A stretch of DNA of 64,000 bases, from NCBI RefSeq assembly GCF_001742185.1, contig NZ_CP015750.1, positions 3,162,001-3,226,000 of the forward strand, given 5' to 3'. Below, piece after piece: positions 10,325 through 21,020 of the stretch. Within the stretch, counting starts at the first letter, position 1. Every line of letters starts with the position of its first letter. The notes below the pieces were generated by a model. The model was not told the origin of the DNA and did no database searches. It worked only from the letters and a program-made list of their open reading frames with translations. Origin of the DNA: Pectobacterium wasabiae CFBP 3304. GTDB taxonomy: Bacteria > Pseudomonadota > Gammaproteobacteria > Enterobacterales > Enterobacteriaceae. Made by a program: the position numbers and the translations under genes.

Positions 10325-10915
10325 CTAATCGTGATAGTTATAAATTCCTGGCGGCAGAATGAGCTGTGCGGCGACCTCGGCGGCTTTTTCTTTCCCCAGC
10401 AGCAAATCAATGATCTTCAGAGCGAAATCCATACTGGTGCCAGGCCCTTGTGTGGTTAACAGATTCACGCGTGGATCGTAGACGACGCGTTTCTCCATCC
10501 ATTTCTCTGGCGCTATACTCTCTTTGAATGTGGGATAGCCCGTCATGTTTCCTACGGGGAACAACTGATGATATTCAAGCACCAGAGCAGGCGTTGCGCA
10601 CATGGCAGCGACAATTTTTCCTTCCAGATGTGTTTGGCGAATGCACTCCACCAGAATGGGGCTATCGCGGAAGCACTCCGCACCTTGTAGCCCGCCTGGT
10701 AACACCAGCACATCGAAAGGCCGATCGGCGACCATAGCCAGTGGTGCATCGGCCAGTAGCCTGACTCCGCGTGAGCAGACGATTTCGAGATTACCATCGC
10801 TGGCTACGCTGGCAAGTGTTACCTGAATGCCCGCGCGGACAAGCAAATCTATGGTGGTGACGGCCTCAATTTCTTCACTACCAGGCGCCAGACACACCAG
10901 TGCCGATGCGGTCAT
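10325..10915 (-). CDS. yajL: DJ-1/PfpI family protein deglycase/chaperone YajL
   Basis: YajL belongs to the DJ-1 superfamily and protects proteins from oxidative and glycation damage. I place the start at 10915 ([15 protein letters not shown]), which gives 196 residues like E. coli; an upstream in-frame ATG would add 14 unrelated residues. The nucleophile-elbow cysteine is in VAAMCATP near residue 106, and the family Glu is near residue 15 (GSEEIEA). The start lies inside the 3' end of panE (38-base overlap), so the two are coupled. Confidence 0.92.
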   Translation of the reverse strand: MTASALVCLAPGSEEIEAVTTIDLLVRAGIQVTLASVASDGNLEIVCSRGVRLLADAPLAMVADRPFDVLVLPGGLQGAECFRDSPILVECIRQTHLEGKIVAAMCATPALVLEYHQLFPVGNMTGYPTFKESIAPEKWMEKRVVYDPRVNLLTTQGPGTSMDFALKIIDLLLGKEKAAEVAAQLILPPGIYNYHD

Positions 10916-11786
10916 AATCGTTTTCCTTTTGCTTAATGTAGTCAAATAGACGGGCATTCTCGGGGAGCGTCAGGCCGTGGAGACGCGCACGGTGCAGTAA
11001 ATACCCGGTAATATAGTCAATTTCGGTATGTCGTTGAGCGATGATGTCCTGCAACATCGATGAAGTATTTGCTGCGGTGTTCTGAATAATTTGATTAACG
11101 TAGAGCTGCAGACTGTCTCGCGATGTGTGGAAACCTTCCCGTTCCATGACATTGGCCACTTCCTGACAAAGTGAAGTAATCAGCTCTGGATATGCGGCAA
11201 GTTCGCCATTGGCACAGTGATATTTCACCGTCAGTGGATTGATGACGCAGTTAGCGGCCAGTTTGAGCCAGCAGGTCGCGCTAATATTGCTATGCCAGGC
11301 CACATCCGGTAAGGCCTGATGGAGTATTTCTGCCAAATGGCTTTGGCTGCTGTCTCCGTTAAACGTACCGATATGCGTCGTGCCTGCGGCAACGTGGACA
11401 ACGTTGGTTGCGTCGCGCCGAGCCGCGTGGGTGGTGATACCGAGCACCAGCGGCTGCTGTAGTGACGGCAACTCTTCCCGCGTACCCATTCCGTTATGTA
11501 ACAGCAGAATTGTGCAATGCGGGTTGAGTTGGGGCAACAGTACGGTAATGGCATCGGAAACTTGCCAGGCTTTTAGCGTGACCAGCAGTAGTTCGCTCTG
11601 GGCAAGATGATCAGGATCGTTAGCCGTTAGGTTGAGATTGCAGTGCTGGCCGTCCAACATGGTGACATTGACCGAACAATACGGTTGCGGAATGCGCAGC
11701 CATCCCTGGACATCATGTCCTTGTTGATGCAACGCGGCGAGCCAAAGTTGCCCCAGCGCGCCACAGCCAAGAACGGTGATTTTCAT
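10878..11786 (-). CDS. panE: 2-dehydropantoate 2-reductase
   Basis: PanE (ketopantoate reductase) makes pantoate with NADPH for pantothenate and CoA synthesis. The start chosen is [19 protein letters not shown] at 11786, giving 302 residues, one fewer than E. coli. A longer frame to 11831 is open but begins with unrelated sequence. The N-terminal Rossmann motif GCGALG is clear. The catalytic Lys lies in the [15 protein letters not shown] segment near residue 175. GGGAGACGCAC lies before the start. Confidence 0.94.
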   Translation of the reverse strand: MKITVLGCGALGQLWLAALHQQGHDVQGWLRIPQPYCSVNVTMLDGQHCNLNLTANDPDHLAQSELLLVTLKAWQVSDAITVLLPQLNPHCTILLLHNGMGTREELPSLQQPLVLGITTHAARRDATNVVHVAAGTTHIGTFNGDSSQSHLAEILHQALPDVAWHSNISATCWLKLAANCVINPLTVKYHCANGELAAYPELITSLCQEVANVMEREGFHTSRDSLQLYVNQIIQNTAANTSSMLQDIIAQRHTEIDYITGYLLHRARLHGLTLPENARLFDYIKQKENDYDRIGTGVSGAW

Positions 11787-11974
11787 GTGCGTCTCCCTTA
11801 TTTGATGCGGGCACTGTCGATCTCCTATCATAGGCTATCATTCACACCATCATTTTGTGTTATTCGGCCTGTTTACTTGTTATAGAGTAAAAATCGGGAT
11901 CGTGTCTGGCATCTTGCTTATCGCAGAAGAGCGGTTATTATGCTCGCCAGCCAAATTTGTCAGGAGAGCGAATT

Positions 11975-12466
11975 ATGCCATCTTTCGATATTGTTTCGGA
12001 AATTGATATGCAGGAAGTCCGTAACGCGGTGGAAAATGCGACGCGCGATCTGAGCACTCGCTGGGATTTTCGCAATGTTCCGGCCAGCTTTGAACTGAAT
12101 GAGAAATCACAGAGCATTAAAGTGGCCAGCGAGTCTGATTTTCAGGTACAACAACTGGTTGATATTCTGCGTGAAAAGTTGGTTAAGCGTGGTATTGAAG
12201 GCGGTGCGCTGGAAATTCCAGAAGAGATGGAGCACAGCGGCAAAACGTACAGTGTGGAAGCGAAGCTGAAGCAAGGTATTGAAACTACGCTGGCGAAGCA
12301 AATTATCAAGCTGATTAAAGACAGCAAGCTAAAAGTGCAGGCGCAGATTCAGGGTGAACAGGTTCGCGTCACAGGGAAATCACGTGATGATTTACAAGGT
12401 GTTATGGCGTTGATTCGTGGCGGCAATTTGGGACAACCGTTCCAGTTTACCAACTTCCGCGATTGA
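11975..12466 (+). CDS. yajQ: YajQ family nucleotide-binding protein
   Basis: YajQ has two ferredoxin-like domains and binds nucleotides; relatives in Xanthomonas act as cyclic di-GMP effectors. Starting at [11 protein letters not shown], behind CAGGAGAGCGAATT, gives 163 residues, exactly the E. coli length. Conserved segments include the TRWDFRN stretch near residue 28 and the ending [14 protein letters not shown]. It is a single-gene unit divergent from panE. Confidence 0.95.
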   Translation: MPSFDIVSEIDMQEVRNAVENATRDLSTRWDFRNVPASFELNEKSQSIKVASESDFQVQQLVDILREKLVKRGIEGGALEIPEEMEHSGKTYSVEAKLKQGIETTLAKQIIKLIKDSKLKVQAQIQGEQVRVTGKSRDDLQGVMALIRGGNLGQPFQFTNFRD

Positions 12467-12493
12467 TACTTTTAGTCATCTGCCTTGTGGTTG

Positions 12494-12646
12494 CTGACAA
12501 AGTCCGCAGAGCGGGGGTAACGGATAGATCGTAAAGACGCTGTAAACACGTCCTTGTGCGCTCGGCTTGCGCCATCCATGGCGCAAACGCTTTACTCTTC
12601 TATCCCGTTACTCCCGTTTTCATTCGGCAAATAAGTTTGTCAACGG
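12494..12646. repeat. Long imperfect palindrome after yajQ, possible small mobile repeat
   Basis: About 150 bases fold back on themselves. The outer arms TGACAAA and TTTGTCA, then GGGGGTAACGGATAG and CTATCCCGTTACTCCC, then GTAAAG and CTTTAC, all pair. The centre holds a perfect TTGCGCCA/TGGCGCAA hairpin (12568-12587). There is no open frame. The layout resembles a miniature inverted-repeat element or a large 3'-UTR hairpin; copy number elsewhere in the genome is unknown to me. Confidence 0.55.
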
Positions 12647-12650
12647 TCTG

Positions 12651-12675
12651 AGGCCAGCGAACGCTGGCCTTTTGC
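12651..12675 (+). terminator. Terminator-like hairpin between yajQ and yajR
   Basis: AGGCCAGCG and CGCTGGCCT pair with a 2-base loop, followed by TTTGCTT. It stands just before the convergent yajR stop codon. Confidence 0.65.
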
Positions 12676-12680
12676 TTGGC

Positions 12681-14045
12681 TTAAACGTGGCCCGCTATTT
12701 GTTCTAACTGCTGCCGATTGGTCTTTTTGTTGTCGATCTTCACATAAGCGCTGTACTCATCCGGCACGATAACCACTTCAGCAACGCCGGGCTGGGTGCG
12801 AATTCTCTGTTCCAACTCACTATCCTGCAATGCTAAATCAGTCAGTGAGATTCTCAGACTGCTGAGATAGGGTGGTTCCTGCATGGTAAAGCTGACGAAC
12901 AGCCAGATAGCGGCAATGGCTGCGCCAGCCATAAACACGACAGATGCACCATAAAGCTCAAACAACCCACCGCCTAGGCTCCCGCCAATTGCTACACCGA
13001 TAAACTGTGTGGTGGAGTAAACGCCCATTGCAGTGCCTTTGTATCCCGCTGGCGATTCCTTGCTAATCAACGATGGCAACAGCGCCTCCATGACGTTGAA
13101 AGCCAGAAAGAATAGCTGTACACCGAGGATAATTTGCCAGAGATGGTTACCCGCATCCCACAGGACGACTTCTGCGGCGATTAATACCACGATGCAGCCG
13201 ATGAAAACCTGTTTCATCCGCCTTTTCACTTCGGCATAGATAATGAAAGGCACGACGCCGACAAAAGAGAGCAGCATAGTAACCAGATAGATTTTCCAGT
13301 GATCCTGCGGTGCCAGCCCCGCGGATTCCAGCGCGCGGGGTAGGGCGACAAAGCTCGACATCAGCAGGATATGGAGGCACATAATGCCGATATTCAGCTT
13401 CAACAGGCGGCTATTGCCGAGTACTTTGCGGAAGCTGCCACGTACCATCGCTGATTCTCGATTCAGGACGTGTGCTGGTGCGGAAGGAATCAAGGTTAGG
13501 GTAATGACAATGCCAGCGAGTGACAGAAGGGCGATGCCCCAGAAGAGTGCCTGTAAACCGAAGGCGTGAGTAACAATAGGGCCAACAACCATGGCGATAG
13601 CAAAGGTGACGCCGAAGCTCACGCCGATAAACGCCATAGCTTTGGTTCGGTTCTGTTCACGCGTCAGATCGGAAAGCAGCGCCATGACGGCGGCGGAGAT
13701 GGCCCCTGCGCCTTGCAATGCCCGGCCAAGGATAATGCCCCAGATGGAATCGCTGAGTGCTGCGATGACACTACCGAATGCAAAAATCAGCAACCCCCCG
13801 ACGATCAGCGGCTTTCTGCCGATACGATCGGAGACTAAGCCAAAGGGAATTTGGAAAATAGCCTGCATCAGACCATAAATACCAATCGCAATCCCGATTA
13901 GCGCTTCACTGGCTCCCTGCAAGGCCATGCCGTAAGTTGTCAAAACGGGTAGCACCATGAACATGCCAAGCATGCGCAGTGAAAAAACAGCTCCCAAGCC
14001 CCATGTGGCGCGTAATTCGCCTGAGGTCATTTTATTATCGTTCAT
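12681..14045 (-). CDS. yajR: MFS transporter YajR
   Basis: YajR is an inner-membrane major facilitator protein with 12 transmembrane helices and an extra C-terminal cytosolic YAM domain; its substrate is uncertain. Here the 454-residue length equals E. coli YajR. Helices occupy about residues 10-385. The signature GLVSDRIGRKPLIVGG of loop 2-3 is seen near residue 68-83. The C-terminal ferredoxin-like domain ends with VVIVPDEYSAYVKIDNKK. It is a single leftward gene. Confidence 0.92.
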   Translation of the reverse strand: MNDNKMTSGELRATWGLGAVFSLRMLGMFMVLPVLTTYGMALQGASEALIGIAIGIYGLMQAIFQIPFGLVSDRIGRKPLIVGGLLIFAFGSVIAALSDSIWGIILGRALQGAGAISAAVMALLSDLTREQNRTKAMAFIGVSFGVTFAIAMVVGPIVTHAFGLQALFWGIALLSLAGIVITLTLIPSAPAHVLNRESAMVRGSFRKVLGNSRLLKLNIGIMCLHILLMSSFVALPRALESAGLAPQDHWKIYLVTMLLSFVGVVPFIIYAEVKRRMKQVFIGCIVVLIAAEVVLWDAGNHLWQIILGVQLFFLAFNVMEALLPSLISKESPAGYKGTAMGVYSTTQFIGVAIGGSLGGGLFELYGASVVFMAGAAIAAIWLFVSFTMQEPPYLSSLRISLTDLALQDSELEQRIRTQPGVAEVVIVPDEYSAYVKIDNKKTNRQQLEQIAGHV

Positions 14046-14193
14046 TCGTTACCTCTGAAAACAATTGGCGCTATTTTAGTGTGTTATTGGCCAGACAGTA
14101 AACGATAGGTTTTGGCAGAGGGGGAAAAGAAAAACGCTGGGTGTGTTTTCAACGTCGCTTGCGACGGCACGAAGGGGCGTGTAGGAAGCACGT

Positions 14194-14228
14194 CATAAAA
14201 AACAGGTGGACGAGCCACCTGTTTTTTT
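14194..14228. terminator. Rho-independent terminator at the end of the cyo operon
   Basis: AAAAAACAGGTGG and CCACCTGTTTTTTT form a strong stem around ACGAG. On the minus strand it ends the cyoABCDE transcript; the symmetric A/T tracts allow action on the plus strand too. Confidence 0.85.
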
Positions 14229-14251
14229 AATGAATAACGTACTGCTTATGG

Positions 14252-15142
14252 TTAACGCAGGTAGGTCAGCAGAACCTCATGCGCGGGTGCCATTGAATCC
14301 ACGGACATCATAACGCTCAGTGAGGTGATCGCGACGATGGAGAAAACAAACAGTTTTCTTGCCCATACGCGGTCATCAATCGCGTTTTTATAGCCTGACA
14401 ACGCCATACCCAACCACCACACGCTGACTGCTGCGGCAACGATCAGATATTTGTAGCCTGCATAACCGCCGAGAGACAGCATCAATGTTGCAACCGCAAA
14501 CGCCACGATATAGAGCGTGATGTGGTTTTTCGCAACGGAGATACCTTTCACAACAGGTAGCACTGGGATATTGGCAGCCTGATAATCCTTGAAGCGGAAA
14601 ATTGCGATCGCGTAGGAATGCGGCATCTGCCACAGGCTAAAGATCAGCAGTAGAATCAACGCGCCAGCGTCGAACTGGTTGCTGACGGCACAGTAACCGA
14701 TAACCGGTGGCGCTGCGCCAGACAGGCTACCAATTAGCGTGCCATAAACAGAATGTCGCTTCATGTACAGGCTATATACACCGACATACACGACGAAGCC
14801 CATCACCGCCAGCCACATGGCCAGCGGGTTGGCTGCGATGTACAGCAGGGCAAAGCCCGCAATACCTAACAGCGATGCGTAAACCAGCGTTACCTTCAGC
14901 GAAATCAGTCCCTTTACCAGAACCCGATTTTTGGTTCTCTCCATTTTCTTATCGATATCGCGGTCAATGACGTTGTTAAACACGCAGCCAGACGCAACGA
15001 CTAACGACACACCCACGAGGGTGGCGAGAAACAAGGGATAATCAATGCGGCCCTGTGCCGCAAGGAGAAACCCACCGATAACGGAAATCAGATTTCCGAA
15101 AATAATTCCTGGTTTAGTAACTTGCAGGTATTGCTTAATCAT
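14252..15142 (-). CDS. cyoE: Protoheme IX farnesyltransferase (heme O synthase)
   Basis: CyoE adds the farnesyl chain from farnesyl diphosphate (made by IspA, also in this window) to heme B, giving heme O for cytochrome bo3. It is a 296-residue UbiA-family membrane protein with about nine helices. The aspartate-rich motif [15 protein letters not shown] lies near residue 57. It ends the cyoABCDE operon, 14 bases after cyoD. Confidence 0.97.
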   Translation of the reverse strand: MIKQYLQVTKPGIIFGNLISVIGGFLLAAQGRIDYPLFLATLVGVSLVVASGCVFNNVIDRDIDKKMERTKNRVLVKGLISLKVTLVYASLLGIAGFALLYIAANPLAMWLAVMGFVVYVGVYSLYMKRHSVYGTLIGSLSGAAPPVIGYCAVSNQFDAGALILLLIFSLWQMPHSYAIAIFRFKDYQAANIPVLPVVKGISVAKNHITLYIVAFAVATLMLSLGGYAGYKYLIVAAAVSVWWLGMALSGYKNAIDDRVWARKLFVFSIVAITSLSVMMSVDSMAPAHEVLLTYLR

Positions 15143-15156
15143 CTTTTACGGCTCTG

Positions 15157-15489
15157 TTACTGGATCATCATATTGTGGTGTGCGCTCATCATAATCCAGA
15201 TGGAGCCCACGACAACAATCGCGATAATCAGGACGGCAAACACAAGAGCCACCACGTTCCAGCGCTCTTCTGAGGACGTATTCAGGTGCAGGAAGTACAC
15301 CAGATGCACCAGAATTTGAACCACTGCACATCCCACCACCGTGAAAAGAATGGCGTTATGCGAGGCAGTGCCGCTCATGACCATACTGAAAGGAATGACT
15401 GTCAAAATAACGGACAGAACAAAACCTATCACATATGACTTAACGCTGCCGTGGCTGGCACCTGCATGATCGGTTGGTGAATGACTCAT
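15157..15489 (-). CDS. cyoD: Cytochrome o ubiquinol oxidase subunit IV
   Basis: CyoD is a small three-helix membrane subunit that helps assemble the CuB site of cytochrome bo3. The start [15 protein letters not shown] at 15489 gives 110 residues, like E. coli (109). A longer frame upstream lies within cyoC and is rejected. The start codon shares one base with the cyoC stop (TAATG), a sign of coupled translation. Confidence 0.95.
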   Translation of the reverse strand: MSHSPTDHAGASHGSVKSYVIGFVLSVILTVIPFSMVMSGTASHNAILFTVVGCAVVQILVHLVYFLHLNTSSEERWNVVALVFAVLIIAIVVVGSIWIMMSAHHNMMIQ

Positions 15490-16103
15490 TACATTGCCCC
15501 CAGCAGATAAACAACGGTGAAGACACAGATCCACACCACATCAAGGAAGTGCCAGAACAGACTCAGACACATCAGACGTGTTTTATTGGTTGCCGTCAGG
15601 CCACGTTTGGACACCTGAATCATCATGATGACCAACCAGATTAAACCGCCCGTTACGTGAAGCCCGTGGGTGCCGACCAGCGCGAAGAAGGCAGACAGGA
15701 ACGCACTGCGATCCGGGCCATAGCCTTCCACGATCAGGTGATGGAATTCATAGATTTCCATCCCGATGAACACCAGGCCGAACAAGAAGGTCACACCCAA
15801 CCAGGTATTAACCTGAGATTTGTTGCCCTTGTTCATGGCGATCATCGCCATGCCGTAGGTAATACTACTGAACAACAATGCGAACGTTTCCACCAGCACG
15901 AAAGGCAGTTGGAAAATGTCCTTCCCGCTTGGGCCACCAGCCGTACCGTTAACCAGTACTGCATACGTTGCGAACAGTGACCCGAAAATGATCAGGTCGC
16001 TCATCAGGTAGACCCAGAAGCCGAATACTTTGTTGGCACCTGTGTCGTGGTGCCCATGCTCGGCATGGGCCGTATTGTGGTTAGCCAGAGTTTCAGTTGA
16101 CAT
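15489..16103 (-). CDS. cyoC: Cytochrome o ubiquinol oxidase subunit III
   Basis: CyoC is the five-helix subunit III of cytochrome bo3, related to COX3. The 204 residues match E. coli. The histidine-rich N-terminus ([13 protein letters not shown]) and the conserved [10 protein letters not shown] near residue 143 are typical. Its start overlaps the cyoB end by 11 bases and its stop overlaps the cyoD start. Confidence 0.97.
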   Translation of the reverse strand: MSTETLANHNTAHAEHGHHDTGANKVFGFWVYLMSDLIIFGSLFATYAVLVNGTAGGPSGKDIFQLPFVLVETFALLFSSITYGMAMIAMNKGNKSQVNTWLGVTFLFGLVFIGMEIYEFHHLIVEGYGPDRSAFLSAFFALVGTHGLHVTGGLIWLVIMMIQVSKRGLTATNKTRLMCLSLFWHFLDVVWICVFTVVYLLGAM

Positions 16104-18084
16104 GTTTCACGCCTGCCTTACTGAGTTGATCAAAGTTCTGATTCTCAATTTGCTCAATTTCTTTAACCGTCACGTAGTAATCCACGTCCTGATTAAAGCT
16201 GTGCACAATCCAGGTCACAATCATGCCTGCAAAGCCAGCGATGGCCAGCCACCAGATATGCCAGATCATCGCAAAACCGAATACCAGACTGAATGCGGAG
16301 ATAATCACACCAGCACCCGTGTTCTTCGGCATGTGAATTTCTTCATAGCTGGCAGGGCGCTTGTAAGCTTCACCTTTCTCTTTCGCTTCCCAGAAAGCAT
16401 CACGCTCGTCGATGTGTGGCACGATGGCGAAGTTATAGAACGGCGCAGGAGAAGAGGTTGCCCACTCCAGCGTGCGTCCACCCCACGGATCGCCCGTCAG
16501 ATCGCGGTTCTGGTCACGGTCACGGATACTGACGTAGAACTGGATCACCTGACACAGCACACCGATACCAATCAATACTGCACCGACGGAAGCCACAACC
16601 AGCAAGGTGTGGAATTCAGGGCTGATTTGCTGGCTCAGACGACGCGTCATGCCCATGAAACCGAGAACGTACAGCGGCATAAAGGCAACGAAGAAGCCGA
16701 TAATCCAGAACCAGAACGCGCGTTTACCCCAAGTTTCGTTCAGCGTGAAACCAAAGGCTTTCGGGAACCAGTAAGTAATACCCGCGAAACAACCAAACAC
16801 CACGCCGCCGATGATCACGTTATGGAAGTGAGCAATCAGGAACAGACTGTTGTGCAGGACAAAGTTTGCGCCCGGTACGGCCAGCAGTACGCCTGTCATC
16901 CCACCGATGGTGAAGGTGATGATGAAGCCCGTAGTCCACAGCATCGTGGAGTGGGGCTGAATACGACCTTGGTACATAGTGAACAGCCAGTTGAAGATTT
17001 TAACCCCGGTTGGGATTGAAATAATCATTGTGGCTATACCAAAGAAGGCGTTGACGTTTGCGCCGGACCCCATGGTAAAGAAGTGGTGCAGCCAAACGAT
17101 GAACGACAGAACCGTAATCGCAATGGTTGCCCATACCAGTGAGGTGTAGCCAAACAGACGTTTTCTACAGAAGGTGGCAACCACTTCGGAGTAAACACCG
17201 AATATCGGCAGCACCAGAATGTAAACCTCAGGATGACCCCATGCCCAAATCAGGTTGATGTACATCATCATGTTGCCACCCATATCATTGGTAAAGAAAT
17301 GGGTGCCGAGGTAACGGTCAAGCGTCAGCAGCGCAATGGTCACGGTCAATATCGGGAATGCGGCAATGATCAGCACGTTGGTACACAGCGCTGTCCAGGT
17401 AAATACCGGCATTTTCATCAGCGTCATGCCTGGCGCGCGCATCTTCAGAATCGTTGCGAAGAAGTTAACGCCAGTCAGCGTGGTACCGATACCGGATATC
17501 TGTAGACTCCATATCCAGTAGTCGACCCCGACGCCGGGACTGTACTCCTTTCCTGAAAGTGGCGGATAGGCCACCCAGCCAGTCTGCGCGAACTCACCGA
17601 CCCCGAGAGAGAGGTTGATCAAGACAACGCCAGCCACAAACAGCCAGAAGCTGAGGGAGTTCAGGAATGGGAAAGCAACGTCACGCGCACCGATCTGCAA
17701 GGGAACCGCAAGGTTCATCAAGCCAACAACGAACGGAGTTGCCACGAAGAAGATCATGATGACACCGTGCGCGGTGAAAATCTGATCGTAGTGGTGAGCG
17801 TTTAGGAAGCCTTCATGCCCGGCAGAAGCGAGAACCTGCTGACCGCGCATCATGATGGCATCGGCAAAGCCACGAATCATCATCACTAAGCCGACGATGA
17901 TATACATGATACCGATTTTCTTGTGGTCGACGGAGGTGAACCACTCGGCCCACAGCCACTTCCACTTACCGAAATAGGTTATTGCCGCCAGCAGCGCAAG
18001 GCCACCAACGATGATCGCCGCCACGGTGACCATAATAATGGGTTCGTGGTACGGAACCGCATCGAGTGTAAGTTTTCCGAACAT
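16093..18084 (-). CDS. cyoB: Cytochrome o ubiquinol oxidase subunit I
   Basis: CyoB is the catalytic heme-copper subunit: it oxidises ubiquinol, reduces oxygen to water and pumps protons. It is 663 residues with about 15 transmembrane segments. Heme and CuB ligands lie in recognisable blocks: the [11 protein letters not shown] histidine near 106, [14 protein letters not shown] near 280 with the His-Tyr pair, the HHF pair near 333, and [10 protein letters not shown] near 419. Four bases separate it from cyoA. Confidence 0.98.
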   Translation of the reverse strand: MFGKLTLDAVPYHEPIIMVTVAAIIVGGLALLAAITYFGKWKWLWAEWFTSVDHKKIGIMYIIVGLVMMIRGFADAIMMRGQQVLASAGHEGFLNAHHYDQIFTAHGVIMIFFVATPFVVGLMNLAVPLQIGARDVAFPFLNSLSFWLFVAGVVLINLSLGVGEFAQTGWVAYPPLSGKEYSPGVGVDYWIWSLQISGIGTTLTGVNFFATILKMRAPGMTLMKMPVFTWTALCTNVLIIAAFPILTVTIALLTLDRYLGTHFFTNDMGGNMMMYINLIWAWGHPEVYILVLPIFGVYSEVVATFCRKRLFGYTSLVWATIAITVLSFIVWLHHFFTMGSGANVNAFFGIATMIISIPTGVKIFNWLFTMYQGRIQPHSTMLWTTGFIITFTIGGMTGVLLAVPGANFVLHNSLFLIAHFHNVIIGGVVFGCFAGITYWFPKAFGFTLNETWGKRAFWFWIIGFFVAFMPLYVLGFMGMTRRLSQQISPEFHTLLVVASVGAVLIGIGVLCQVIQFYVSIRDRDQNRDLTGDPWGGRTLEWATSSPAPFYNFAIVPHIDERDAFWEAKEKGEAYKRPASYEEIHMPKNTGAGVIISAFSLVFGFAMIWHIWWLAIAGFAGMIVTWIVHSFNQDVDYYVTVKEIEQIENQNFDQLSKAGVKHVN

Positions 18085-18088
18085 CGTA

Positions 18089-19051
18089 TTATCCCTCGGC
18101 TCCTTTGTGCGAGCTATGCTCGCCCATGTTCATACCCTCACCATGTTGCATGTTTTCATCGGGCTTCATGCCTTCACCATGATGTTGCATGTTCATGTCG
18201 TTGCCTATGAATTTGCGAATAATATTATTGAACAAATCCGGCTGGACACTGGAGAAGTATTCGATAGGATGGAATTCACTTGGCTTAGCCAACGTATTGA
18301 ATTCATCCATGCTATTCAGTGTCTTGGCGGACGCACGAACGTTCGCAACCCACTGATCGAATTCCTGTTGGGTTGGTGTGGCAATCGCGGTGAACTTCAT
18401 ACCAGAGAAGCCTTTACCACTATAACCGCCAGAGATACCGTCATATTTGCCCGGTTCATTAGCGATTAAATGGAGCTTCGTCTGCATTCCAGCCATGGCG
18501 TAAATCTGTCCACCAAGACGAGGGATGAAGAAGGAGTTCATCACTGAGTCGGATGTGATCTTGAATGCAACAGGCACGTTGGCAGGGAAAGCCAATTCGT
18601 TAACCGTAGCGATACCAAGGTCCGGGTAAACAAACAACCATTTCCAGTCAAGCGAAACGACTTCGACATTGATAGGTTTGACGTCTGATACCAGCGGCTT
18701 GTACGGATCAAGCGAGTGAGTCGTCTTCCAGGTAATCGTGCCAAGAATAACGATAATGATAATTGGTACAGTCCAAACTACTGCTTCTATCTTATTGGAG
18801 TGTGACCAGTTCGGGGTATATTTTGCCTTTTCATTGGAAGCACGGAACTTCCAGGCAAAAGCTATCGTCATAACGATAACGGGGATCACAACGATCAACA
18901 TCAGCCCGATGGCAGTCAGTATTAGCGATCGTTGTTCTAACCCGATCTCTCCTTTGGGGTTCATCAGCGCCATATCGCAACCGCTCAGCAGAGCAGTGGC
19001 TGCAAATAAAGACAGCATCCCAAAAATTTTATTGTATTTCTTGAGTCTCAT
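18089..19051 (-). CDS. cyoA: Cytochrome o ubiquinol oxidase subunit II (lipoprotein)
   Basis: CyoA is the membrane-anchored subunit II. It has a signal peptide with lipobox LLSGC (Cys25), two transmembrane helices (about 40-65 and 88-110) and a periplasmic cupredoxin domain that lacks the CuA ligands, as expected of a quinol oxidase. The 320-residue protein is slightly longer than in E. coli (315). The C-terminal 40 residues are rich in Met, His and Glu. It is the first gene of cyoABCDE. Confidence 0.97.
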   Translation of the reverse strand: MRLKKYNKIFGMLSLFAATALLSGCDMALMNPKGEIGLEQRSLILTAIGLMLIVVIPVIVMTIAFAWKFRASNEKAKYTPNWSHSNKIEAVVWTVPIIIIVILGTITWKTTHSLDPYKPLVSDVKPINVEVVSLDWKWLFVYPDLGIATVNELAFPANVPVAFKITSDSVMNSFFIPRLGGQIYAMAGMQTKLHLIANEPGKYDGISGGYSGKGFSGMKFTAIATPTQQEFDQWVANVRASAKTLNSMDEFNTLAKPSEFHPIEYFSSVQPDLFNNIIRKFIGNDMNMQHHGEGMKPDENMQHGEGMNMGEHSSHKGAEG

Positions 19052-19100
19052 CTAGCGACCTCAATAACAAGGGCTCTATTGTCATTTCATGCGAGCGGGC

Positions 19101-19129
19101 ATTTTACGGGAAGGTTACTGCACTGTAAA
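19101..19129 (-). promoter_or_regulatory. sigma-70 promoter of the cyo operon
   Basis: On the minus strand TTTACA (19129-19124) and TAAAAT (19106-19101) are 17 bases apart, each 5/6 to consensus. The start point would be near 19094, leaving a leader of about 43 bases before cyoA. In E. coli the operon is repressed by ArcA and Fnr; I could not identify a convincing ArcA box. Confidence 0.7.
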
Positions 19130-19474
19130 CATGATTAAGGTTATGTCAGCCGATTGTTGCCGTTTTTTGCCCTTAATGTCACAAAGATAGCTAAAATAAA
19201 AATGATATTGAAAAACAGCAAATTAAGTAGCTACCCAGATGAGAGTATGGATGGATAATAAGAAATTACAACTTGCCGTAACGCTTATTTTCTATTTTTA
19301 GTTTGGCGGGATTTTTGCCCAATCTGTGTTTTTGATAACGAATGAAATTAGTTCTGGAGAGATTTTACGAGGAAATAAAATTTCCTCTAGCAAGATAATT
19401 ATGAAAAAAATAATTAAATAAAGGAATGGTGTAATAGGTTCAGGCAGCAAAAGCGCTGCCTGAACGAATATCAG
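19130..19474. other. Gene-free AT-rich stretch between the cyo promoter and ampG, with one hairpin
   Basis: No open frame with a ribosome site was seen. The stretch is strongly AT-rich. Near its end GTTCAGGCAGC pairs with GCTGCCTGAAC (19438-19465), probably the 3' end of the ampG transcript, although no T run follows on the minus strand. Confidence 0.5.
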
Positions 19475-20961
19475 TTAGTGTACGGACGACTTGGACGTTC
19501 GCCTGAGTGACAAATAGTCCAGCAGACTACCGAAGAAAATGCCCAGCAGGGCGAGTGCGCCGCCTGCGGCGAGCAGATATTCCGCCAACAGCGGCAATGA
19601 AGACCACGCCAGCGTATTACTGATGAGCAAGATGAGCCACAGCGCCAGTAATATCACCCCTAGCCCTAACACACGTAAGGCTTTTTCGTAATAATTCTGG
19701 AAGTGTGTGCGTAACTGAAAGGTGTCTGTTTTCTGGGTGAATTCCAGCGTCTCGCGGCAAATCATTAGGATCGCCAGGCCTGGTAATGCAGCAAAAATCG
19801 AGAACAGATAGAACCATGCCCAGCCGTAGGATTCGACAAACCAGCCAGCAATAGGGCCAACGTAAACCCGTCCGACAGCCGCAAGGGCAGAAAGTAGGGC
19901 AAATTGTGTGGCCGAAAATGATTTATTACACAGCGTCATCAACAGGGCGACAAACGCTGCCGTGCCCATCCCACCACAGAGGTTTTCCAGGAAAACCGCG
20001 CTGGCCATGGTGAGCAGGCTTTTATCCGTGATAGCCAGCAGCCAGTATCCTGCATTGGAAACCGCTTGAAGGATGCCAAACAGCATCAGCGCTCTGAACA
20101 ATGAGAGCCGCTGCATGAGTAAACCGCCATAAATCGCGCCAACAATGGTGGCGAAGAGTCCAAGCGTTTTGTTAACCAGCCCGACATCGCCGGCATTGAA
20201 ACCAACGCCGCGTATCAGGAAGGTCGTCGTCAGACTGATCGCAAAAGCATCACCGAGTTTGTATAACACGATCAACAGAAGAATGAGCCAGGCGTTGTTG
20301 CGTTCGAAGAAATCGCGCAGTGGGGCAACAATCGCTTGCTCCATGGTGCGCGGCGCGGGCTGGCTATTCAATGGCTCGGGGGCGAATAGCGTGGCGAATA
20401 CACCGATTAGCATTAACCCGGCCATTAACCAATAGGTTGACTGCCAGCCGAGGTAGCGATCGGCCATCCACAGTGCTAATCCGCCAGAAACCAGCATGGC
20501 AATTCGATAGCCTAATACTGAGGTAGCCGCACCTGTGCCTCGTTCTTCAGGGGGAAGTAAATCCGTCTTATAGGCATCAAAAACAATATCCTGAGACGCG
20601 GAGCAGAACGCGACCAGAACTGCCAGCGCGGCCAGCCACCAGAGATCGCGTGCCGGATTCATAAACCCCATACCAATAATCGCAGCAATCAGCAGAAGTT
20701 GACTGAGAATCAGCCAGCCGCGGCGTCGGCCAAGAAACGGTGGAGTATAGCGGTCCATCAGGGGGACCACAGGAACTTGAATACGTAGGCTTGGCCAACC
20801 AAAGAGAAAAAACCAATGGTTTTCAGATCGACGTTTTCGATGGTCATCCACGCTTGCAGCGTGCCGGATGTCAGAGCCAGAGGCAAACCGGAAGCGAAGC
20901 CAAGCAATAGCATAAAAAGCGAATTACGTTGGCTGAACAAAGTAATGATGCGACTAAGCAT
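19475..20961 (-). pseudogene. ampG: Muropeptide permease AmpG, disrupted by a one-base frameshift
   Basis: AmpG imports GlcNAc-anhydro-muropeptides from the periplasm for cell-wall recycling and is needed for AmpC beta-lactamase induction. The N-terminal 67 codons (20961 down, FASGLPLALTSGTLQAWM to YVFKFLWSP) are followed at once by a stop. The rest of the protein (LMDRYTPPFLGRRRGWL onward, to 19475) is in another frame. The join falls exactly on a run of five G on the plus strand (20761-20765); six would restore a 495-residue protein, against 491 in E. coli. No other damage is visible. This may be a true mutation, a slippage site or a sequencing error. Confidence 0.85.
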
Positions 20962-21020
20962 GAGGGATCCTTTCCCTTGCTCCGTGAGAAATCAGGAGCA
21001 AGGGAAGCGGCGTGCAGAAA

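Noticed and set aside
11787..11831. Fifteen extra residues at the PanE N-terminus
   Set aside because: [12 protein letters not shown] is the true start by family comparison, with a ribosome site before it.
16030..17019. Long 329-residue plus-strand frame opposite cyoB/cyoC
   Set aside because: It is the antisense shadow of strongly conserved cyo genes and shows no domain or ribosome site.
20758..20961. A free-standing 67-residue membrane protein before ampG
   Set aside because: Its sequence is the N-terminus of AmpG; it is one half of the frameshifted gene, not a separate gene.
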